A stretch of DNA of 45,043 nucleotides from Lachnospiraceae bacterium UBA4631 (GTDB lineage Bacteria; Bacillota; Clostridia; Lachnospirales; Lachnospiraceae): the NCBI GenBank assembly GCA_002406015.1, contig DHMX01000006.1:1-45043 (forward strand). The letters run 5' to 3'. This document shows, piece by piece, positions 39,878 to 45,043 of this stretch. The position numbers were made by a program, and so were the translations under genes. Below the pieces are notes generated by a model, which saw nothing but the letters and a program-made list of their open reading frames with translations, did no database searches and was not told the origin of the DNA. Every line of letters starts with the position of its first letter. The first letter of the stretch is position 1.

Positions 39878-40657
39878 GTGACACATGACGAAAAAAGGAT
39901 AGCCTTAATTAAGGAATTGCTGGCAGAATTGCCCCAGTATCAGGACATGCAGATACCAACAAATGAGAATGAACAAAAGAATTTGTTAAGAAGTCTTATG
40001 AATATTCGTTCTCCTCGCCCGATAAGTGAGGATTTTCTTAAGCTTCAGGATGAATATTTAAGTGAAGAAGTGGCGAGAAAGGGAATCACCGACAGTTCTG
40101 CATTACCGGTGTCCCCGATAGACAGTCGATTCGTGCTTTGGCGTGGGGATATTACCACATTAAAGGTTGATGCAATTGTAAATGCTGCGAATAGTGCATT
40201 AAGGGGCTGCTTTGTACCATGCCATTCCTGCATAGACAATATCATTCACAGCGTTAGCGGAATACAGCTTCGACTGGCTTGTGATAAGCTTATGAATGAA
40301 CAGGGCTATGATGAGCCAACCGGAAGGGCAAAAATTACACCTGCATATAATCTGCCATGTCGTTTTGTGATTCATACAGTCGGGCCGATTGTATCAGGTC
40401 CGCTTACGGAAAAGCATTGCAGACAGCTTGCAGATTGCTATCGGTCTTGTCTGGAGCTTGCTGCGGATGAGGGATTGAAAAGTATAGCCTTTTGCTGTAT
40501 CTCTACAGGAGAATTTCATTTCCCACAAAAACGGGCGGCAGAAATTGCCATACAGACAGTCACTCATTTTTTACAGACAGACGAAAGGATTGAGAAGGTG
40601 ATATTCAATGTGTTCAAACAGGAAGATTACAACATCTATCAAGAACTGCTCAGATAA
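39878..40657 (+). CDS. Zinc-type macrodomain protein-ADP-ribose hydrolase
   Basis: The 259-residue protein has an N-terminal helical region of ~80 residues and a macrodomain with WRGDITTLKVDAIVNAANS near 88-107. The zinc signature GCFVPCHSCIDNIIH near 110-124 has Cys111, His116 and Cys118 in a C-x4-H-x-C pattern. STGEFHFPQKRAAEIA lies near 208-223. This is the SirTM-linked macrodomain type that removes ADP-ribose from modified proteins. The GTG start is used, 7 bases after GGGAGG. Its last 50 bp overlap the sirtuin gene. The known partners GcvH-L and lipoate ligase are not adjacent. Confidence 0.9.
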   Translation: MTHDEKRIALIKELLAELPQYQDMQIPTNENEQKNLLRSLMNIRSPRPISEDFLKLQDEYLSEEVARKGITDSSALPVSPIDSRFVLWRGDITTLKVDAIVNAANSALRGCFVPCHSCIDNIIHSVSGIQLRLACDKLMNEQGYDEPTGRAKITPAYNLPCRFVIHTVGPIVSGPLTEKHCRQLADCYRSCLELAADEGLKSIAFCCISTGEFHFPQKRAAEIAIQTVTHFLQTDERIEKVIFNVFKQEDYNIYQELLR

Positions 40658-41519
40658 AATAGATGCATGCAATACACTTTTACAGGAAGCGGATGCGGTT
40701 ATTATAGGTGCTGGAGCAGGCTTATCCACATCGGCAGGCTTTACCTATACAGGAAAAAGATTTGAAGACTATTTTTCTGATTTTATTAAAAAGTATGGGT
40801 TTGGTGATATGTATTCTGGCGGTTTTTATCCGTTTGAGAGTCTGGAAGAGCATTGGACATATTGGTCAAGATATATTTTTATCAATCGTTATATGGACTG
40901 TGATAACGGAACATATGAAAGATTATATGAACTGATGAAGGATAAGGATTACTTTGTGCTGACAACGAATGTTGACCATCAGTTCCAGAAGGCAGGCTTT
41001 GATAAACACAGACTGTTTTATACGCAGGGAGATTACGGGCTGTTTCAGTGCAGCGAGCCTTGCCATTCGGAAACTTATGATAATGAAACCGTTATCCGCG
41101 AGATGGTTATGGCTCAAGGGTACACAATCAAGCCGGACGGAACATTGTTTTTGCCCGAAGGAAACACCTTGAAAATGACAGTGCCAACCGAACTTGTTCC
41201 GCATTGCCCTGTCTGCGGAAAACCGATGACAATGAATTTAAGAGCAGATAATACCTTTGTTCAAGACGAGGGCTGGTATCGTGCCAGTGAGAGATACTCC
41301 GATTTTCTTCGCAGGCACAAAGGTCTTAGGATACTTTTTTTGGAGCTTGGGGTCGGCATGAATACACCAAGTATTATTAAATATCCGTTCTGGCGGATGG
41401 TTTATGATAACCCGGCGGCTTCTTATGTCAGTATAAATTATGGAGAAGCATTTGCTCCGGTAGAAATCAGAAAAAGGTCTGTTTGCATTCAGAAGGATAT
41501 AAGGGATGTGTTGTTCTGA
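40608..41519 (+). CDS. Class M sirtuin (SirTM), protein ADP-ribosyltransferase
   Basis: The 303-residue protein has the sirtuin NAD loop GAGAGLSTSAGFTYTGKRFEDYF near 34-56 and TTNVDHQFQKAGF near 119-131. FYTQGDYGLFQC near 137-148 puts Gln140 in place of the catalytic His of deacylases, the hallmark of SirTMs, which mono-ADP-ribosylate proteins. Zinc ligands are in CSEPC (148-152) and CPVCG. In S. aureus and S. pyogenes SirTM modifies lipoylated GcvH-L; no such target is encoded here. The long overlap with the macrodomain gene indicates tight coupling of writer and eraser. Confidence 0.9.
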   Translation: MCSNRKITTSIKNCSDKIDACNTLLQEADAVIIGAGAGLSTSAGFTYTGKRFEDYFSDFIKKYGFGDMYSGGFYPFESLEEHWTYWSRYIFINRYMDCDNGTYERLYELMKDKDYFVLTTNVDHQFQKAGFDKHRLFYTQGDYGLFQCSEPCHSETYDNETVIREMVMAQGYTIKPDGTLFLPEGNTLKMTVPTELVPHCPVCGKPMTMNLRADNTFVQDEGWYRASERYSDFLRRHKGLRILFLELGVGMNTPSIIKYPFWRMVYDNPAASYVSINYGEAFAPVEIRKRSVCIQKDIRDVLF

Positions 41520-41545
41520 CAACATATTTTAAATCCGGATTTGGC

Positions 41546-41551
41546 TATAAT
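41546..41551 (+). promoter_or_regulatory. Possible -10 box before the DUF438 gene
   Basis: TATAAT stands 33 bp before the start codon, but no acceptable -35 is found, so an activator-dependent promoter or chance are both possible. Confidence 0.35.
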
Positions 41552-41584
41552 ATAGGCATAATCATAAATTAGGAGGCTTATATT

Positions 41585-42979
41585 ATGGCAAAGAGGATAG
41601 ATTTAACAAAAAGTGTATACGAACTGACAAAGGAATATCCGGAGCTGGTTACGCTTATGTCCGGGCTTGGGTTTTCGGAAATCACGAAGAGTGCAATGCT
41701 AAATTCCGTTGGGAAGCTGACAACGATTCCAAACGGGGCAAAGATGAAAGGTATATCGATGGAGGCTGTAATTACAGCACTCCGGGAAAATGGATTTGAA
41801 CCGGTACAAGCAGTGGAGACAGCGGAAGCATCAGATAATCGTGCAGAGCAGTTAAAGGAATATCTCAGAAGACTTGGCGAAGGTGAGGATATAGAACGGG
41901 TTCGGGCAGATTTTGTAGATAAATTCAGCGAAGTGGAAGCATCAGAGATTATGGAAGCAGAGCAGGAATTATTAAAAGAGGGGATTCCGCTTTCCGAGGT
42001 ACAGAGATTATGCGATGTGCATTCGGCATTGTTCCATGGTACTACAACGGAAGAAAAGGCAGCAAGTGCAGACTATTCCGATAAGAATGCGAAAGCGGCT
42101 CAGCTAGAGAACATAGTCGGACATCCGTTATATACGTTTAAGAAGGAAAATGAAGCCCTCTCTGCGTTACTCAACCAATACCATGCAACCGGAGATAAAA
42201 AGTTGCTGTCATCAATTCGGGAGCTGGCAATTCATTATGCAAAAAAAGGAGATTTGCTTTATCCGCATTTGAAGGTGAAGTATGGAATATCCGGTCCGGC
42301 TGATGTTATGTGGACTGTGGATGATGAAATCCGGGATGAACTTGCTGCTCTTATGAAAAAGAATGAAGAGGATGCAGACTGGAATGCACGCTTATGTGCG
42401 GTTCTAAAGCGTGTAGAAGAAATGATATATAAAGAACAGAACATCCTGTTTCCGATTTGTGCAGTGAATTTCACAGAAAGTGAATGGTTTGGCATATATC
42501 AGGATGCGAAGGATTATGCAGTATGCTTCGGAGTGGAGAGAGAAAAATGGGATATGGCGGAGCAGGTATCGGTTATGAAAATGAATGCATATGACGGTGA
42601 GATTGTAATGCCGGGCGGGCATATGACGCTTGAGCAGTTAACGGCATTGCTGAATACCATCCCTCTTGAAATCAGTTTCATTGATGCAGACAATGTAAAT
42701 CGTTTCTTTAATGAAGGACCAAAGGTATTTAAACGTCCGGGAATGGCAATAGACCGGGAAGTATTTTCGTGCCATCCACCAAAGATTGAACCAATGGTGC
42801 GTGCAATTATTAATGATTTCAGAAATGGCAAACGGGATAGTGTTCCTGTCTGGATGGAGAAGGGCGGTCATATAATGCTTGTTACCTATATGGCGGTCAG
42901 GGATAAGAACGGTAATTATCTTGGAACTGCGGAGCTTGTACAGGATATGGAGTTTGCCAAAGAACATTTTAAAGGATAA
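41585..42979 (+). CDS. DUF438 protein with hemerythrin-like and PAS-like domains
   Basis: The 464-residue protein has an N-terminal DUF1858-like region (1-75; LTKSVYELTKEYPELVTLMSGLGF), then DUF438 (85-160). A hemerythrin-like four-helix region follows, with HPLYTFKKENEALSAL, HYAKKGDLLYPHL and YKEQNILFPICAVNF (about 178-300). The C-terminal PAS-like domain (about 335-460) has LLNTIPLEISFIDADNVNRFFNE. Proteins of this design are thought to sense or handle O2, NO or iron in anaerobes. AGGAGG precedes the ATG. It is a single gene following the SirTM unit. Confidence 0.85.
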   Translation: MAKRIDLTKSVYELTKEYPELVTLMSGLGFSEITKSAMLNSVGKLTTIPNGAKMKGISMEAVITALRENGFEPVQAVETAEASDNRAEQLKEYLRRLGEGEDIERVRADFVDKFSEVEASEIMEAEQELLKEGIPLSEVQRLCDVHSALFHGTTTEEKAASADYSDKNAKAAQLENIVGHPLYTFKKENEALSALLNQYHATGDKKLLSSIRELAIHYAKKGDLLYPHLKVKYGISGPADVMWTVDDEIRDELAALMKKNEEDADWNARLCAVLKRVEEMIYKEQNILFPICAVNFTESEWFGIYQDAKDYAVCFGVEREKWDMAEQVSVMKMNAYDGEIVMPGGHMTLEQLTALLNTIPLEISFIDADNVNRFFNEGPKVFKRPGMAIDREVFSCHPPKIEPMVRAIINDFRNGKRDSVPVWMEKGGHIMLVTYMAVRDKNGNYLGTAELVQDMEFAKEHFKG

Positions 42980-43013
42980 AGAACCGGCTGTTTACATTTG
43001 ACAAATATTTTAT

Positions 43014-43042
43014 TTGTATTGTCCTATATCTTATGCTATTAT
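43014..43042 (+). promoter_or_regulatory. Promoter of the TetR gene
   Basis: TTGTAT (43014-43019), a 17-bp spacer and TATTAT (43037-43042); the -10 overlaps the start of the long palindrome. Confidence 0.5.
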
Positions 43043-43086
43043 GTACCCAATGAATATTTTGATAAAATGTTCATTGGGTACATAAT
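43038..43086 (+). promoter_or_regulatory. Long palindromic operator of the TetR gene
   Basis: Perfect 17-bp arms (43038-43054 and 43070-43086, core GTACCCAATGAA/TTCATTGGGTAC) are separated by 15 bp. The site covers the predicted -10 and lies 32 bp before the TetR start, typical of autorepression. Confidence 0.8.
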
Positions 43087-43118
43087 TTATATAAGCATCT
43101 TTGGAAAGGAGGAAGCAA

Positions 43119-43715
43119 ATGCCGGCTAATTTTACCGAAGAACAACGACAAGAAATACAGGGGAAGTTAATTGCCGTCGGTTACGATTTAATTAGAGAAA
43201 TGGGCTTAAAAAAAATGAAGGTATCCGTCATTGCAGAACGGGCAGATATTGCAACCGGAACATTCTATCATTTCTTTGATTCAAAGGAAGCATATGTGAG
43301 GGCATTGCTTGATGAACAGGATAGAAAGATGCAGCAAATATTAATACCGATGCTGCAGGAATCCGGAAGGATTAGCTTGGAGCAGGCAATTCAGTGGTTA
43401 CGTGATTCCTTTCGCACACAGAATAATATATTAATGGAGATTACGGTAGATGACTGGATATGGCTAAAATCACACCGGATTCAAAATACTCTGTTTAACG
43501 AAAAACGAGATGAACAGGAAGCAAGGCAGTTTCTGACCATTGTAGATGGTATCAGACCGGATTTGGATATTCGCATCATTATTAATTTCTTCAAAACCAT
43601 CTACAGTATGGCTGAAAACCGGGATACGTTCATTGCAGATGTGTTTGAGACAAATGTTGATATGATATTTGAATGCATATACAATTATGCAACAATAAAA
43701 AAGCAAAATGGATAA
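43119..43715 (+). CDS. TetR/AcrR-family transcriptional regulator
   Basis: The 198-residue protein has a TetR HTH near residues 10-58 (VGYDLIREMGLKKMKVSVIAERADIATGTFYHFFDSKEAYV) and an all-helical effector domain without a recognised ligand. The ATG at 43119 is 5 bases after AGGAGG; an upstream start at 43101 would overlap that site. The long palindrome over its promoter suggests it represses itself and the downstream membrane-protein gene 26 bp away. Confidence 0.9.
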   Translation: MPANFTEEQRQEIQGKLIAVGYDLIREMGLKKMKVSVIAERADIATGTFYHFFDSKEAYVRALLDEQDRKMQQILIPMLQESGRISLEQAIQWLRDSFRTQNNILMEITVDDWIWLKSHRIQNTLFNEKRDEQEARQFLTIVDGIRPDLDIRIIINFFKTIYSMAENRDTFIADVFETNVDMIFECIYNYATIKKQNG

Positions 43716-43741
43716 AACAAAAAGGATAAAGGAGAATTGAT

Positions 43742-44245
43742 ATGGCAGTCAAAATAATTATTGAAGCAATCGCTTATAGTCTGGTGTATTCTGTATTTAT
43801 GATAATTTTATTTAAGATTCAGGGAGCAAAATATCAGCTCTACAATTATCCGCCGGCAATCAAAGAGCGTGCGATTGAAAAAGGGATTATCACACAGGAG
43901 GAACTGGATAAAAATGCAAAAAAGAACAAGATAATGGGTATCGTAGTTATGATACTCTTGTCGGTTATCATTACCTGTGTAATTAATAAGCAGACTACCT
44001 TTTTTCCGGGATTTTTGCAAGGATATATCTTTTTCAATGTATTTTCTCTGGTTGATTCATTGATAATTGATACTATTTGGTTCTGTCATTCAAAATGGTG
44101 GGTGATTCCCGGCACAGAGGATATGACAGAGGCTTACCATGATTATGCATTTCATTGGAAATGGTTCTTCCTTGGTCTGGTGTCAAGTCTTCCGTTGGCT
44201 GCAATTACCGGAGGTATTGCGGCATTAATCGGACTGATTTTTTAA
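43742..44245 (+). CDS. Membrane protein of unknown function, TetR-linked
   Basis: The 167-residue protein has four hydrophobic segments (about 5-26, 63-82, 88-110 and 138-165) and a charged cytoplasmic loop near 35-60. No transporter signature is recognised. Its position directly after a TetR gene suggests it responds to the same signal, perhaps as an efflux or envelope component. GGAG precedes the ATG. The following 237 bp to 44482 hold no gene I can support. Confidence 0.7.
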   Translation: MAVKIIIEAIAYSLVYSVFMIILFKIQGAKYQLYNYPPAIKERAIEKGIITQEELDKNAKKNKIMGIVVMILLSVIITCVINKQTTFFPGFLQGYIFFNVFSLVDSLIIDTIWFCHSKWWVIPGTEDMTEAYHDYAFHWKWFFLGLVSSLPLAAITGGIAALIGLIF

Positions 44246-44346
44246 ATGCAGTTTTGCTTATGAACTTGTAGGAATGCCCTAAGTGGCAGAAATTTTACGG
44301 ACGATATAGTGTGCATAGAGAGCAACGCTTACGATAGGATATGCAG

Positions 44347-44375
44347 TTGACACAGCCTGTGAATTGACCTATTCT
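44347..44375 (+). promoter_or_regulatory. Promoter of the last gene in the window
   Basis: TTGACA (44347-44352), a 17-bp spacer and TATTCT (44370-44375), about 100 bp before the start codon, inside a gap with no other recognisable content. Confidence 0.45.
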
Positions 44376-44482
44376 ACTTGTAAAGAAATCCAAATTAAGT
44401 TATGACCTCTGATATAAAAAAGAAAAGGATTTTATAGCTGGGGCATATAAAATATATGGAGTAAGGTTTATGAGGAAAGGTT

Positions 44483-45037
44483 ATGAATAGAATTGCAATT
44501 CAAAAGGTTTACAAAAATGATAATTGGACTGATTTTGAATGGTTCATTGATGGAGTTCGTCTGAGTGAGCATTTAAAACAAAGCAAGATGAAAGACTTAC
44601 CTGCAAATACAGAATCGTTTGATGATTTATGTCCTGCATGGACGAAGAGTCTTGATTATTTTGGGGATGTAAGATTTACATGGGAGTTGATTGCATGTGA
44701 AAAGGCAGTCTTGCCGATTTATCTGTGCCCGGAGGATTTAGATTATTCGTGTATAGTAATTGTTGTAGAGGTGGAAAAGACAAAAGACTTTGTGTATTGG
44801 AACCGATTTGGACTGGTTCATCATCAGTCGTATGATTTTTCAGAAGAAGTACGTCATGGGATATTATATTCGGAGAGTTATACGGATAAGGATTGGAAGC
44901 GATACGGAGATAATATTGCAATTTCAGAGGTGAACAGTAATGAGTGGTATCAGTGGATTAGTGAAAACTGGGATGAGGAATTATTTCGCCGACGTATGAA
45001 TTACACTTATCCAGCATATCAAAAGACTAACTATTAA
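44483..45037 (+). CDS. Hypothetical acidic cytosolic protein
   Basis: The 184-residue protein is complete (TAA at 45035-45037). It is acidic and rich in Trp and Tyr, with FEWFIDGVRLSEHLKQ near 19-34, GDVRFTWELIACEK, LPIYLCPEDLDYSCIVIVVEVEK near 76-98 and VYWNRFGLVHHQ. No signal peptide or membrane helix is present. The composition resembles immunity-type or SMI1-like partner proteins, but no family can be named and no toxin gene is seen next to it in the window. GAGGAAAGG precedes the ATG. Confidence 0.65.
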   Translation: MNRIAIQKVYKNDNWTDFEWFIDGVRLSEHLKQSKMKDLPANTESFDDLCPAWTKSLDYFGDVRFTWELIACEKAVLPIYLCPEDLDYSCIVIVVEVEKTKDFVYWNRFGLVHHQSYDFSEEVRHGILYSESYTDKDWKRYGDNIAISEVNSNEWYQWISENWDEELFRRRMNYTYPAYQKTNY

Positions 45038-45043
45038 AAGTCA

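Overview
The window looks like chromosomal DNA of a low-to-medium GC, Gram-positive anaerobe, most likely a Lachnospiraceae (Clostridia) member. This rests on gene content: a perfect HrcA/CIRCE site before clpB, a DUF4250/DUF4190 pair, a SEC-C-tailed methionine aminopeptidase, a DUF6465-type Lys/Ala-rich protein, and an ACGX-type radical-SAM peptide locus. Genus and species cannot be fixed from the sequence alone.

Layout. 1-8.6 kb is mostly housekeeping: the tail of a DUF6465-like protein, a glycerophosphodiesterase on the minus strand, a membrane-anchored transglutaminase-like protein, a DUF1700 protein, a classical sirtuin, citrate synthase with two small genes, and clpB. 8.7-9.8 kb holds TraX-like and hypothetical genes. 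9.9-16.3 kb is a compact type II fatty-acid/polyketide-like locus: TetR regulator, PlsC-like acyltransferase, ACP, a fused ketosynthase + chain-length-factor-like protein, ketoreductase, dehydratase, flavoprotein and a DUF308 membrane protein, ending in a terminator over the last stop codon. 16.4-31.3 kb is again core: glyA, a MATE transporter, a zinc-PLC-like protein, a cytosolic BMP-domain protein, a phosphoesterase, SseB, a metallo-beta-lactamase (MBL) hydrolase, a zinc-ribbon protein, map, a DUF308-threonine synthase fusion, then the queuosine operon queD-queE-folE-queC behind a preQ1-I-like riboswitch with its own terminator, and a lipid kinase.

31.5-37.1 kb starts with glmM and becomes a scar-rich accessory stretch. 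A segment carrying the end of a YoaP-like acetyltransferase and a small type I toxin-antitoxin-like unit is present twice: a decayed, internally deleted copy at 32.9-33.3 kb and an apparently intact copy at 35.4-36.6 kb. AraC and MBL genes and a fragment of a D-2-hydroxyacid dehydrogenase lie between them.

36.7-41.5 kb is the most striking part. An HxlR regulator is divergent, across two adjacent palindromes, from a 64-residue peptide with three AACGTACGA-type repeats. The peptide is followed by a radical SAM/SPASM enzyme, a nitroreductase and a flavin/ferredoxin protein, then by a zinc-type macrodomain hydrolase overlapping a class M sirtuin (SirTM). The neighbouring genes suggest a redox- or electrophile-responsive peptide-modification locus next to an ADP-ribosylation switch. 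41.6-45.0 kb carries a DUF438/hemerythrin-like protein, a TetR with a long palindromic operator and its membrane-protein partner, and a hypothetical protein.
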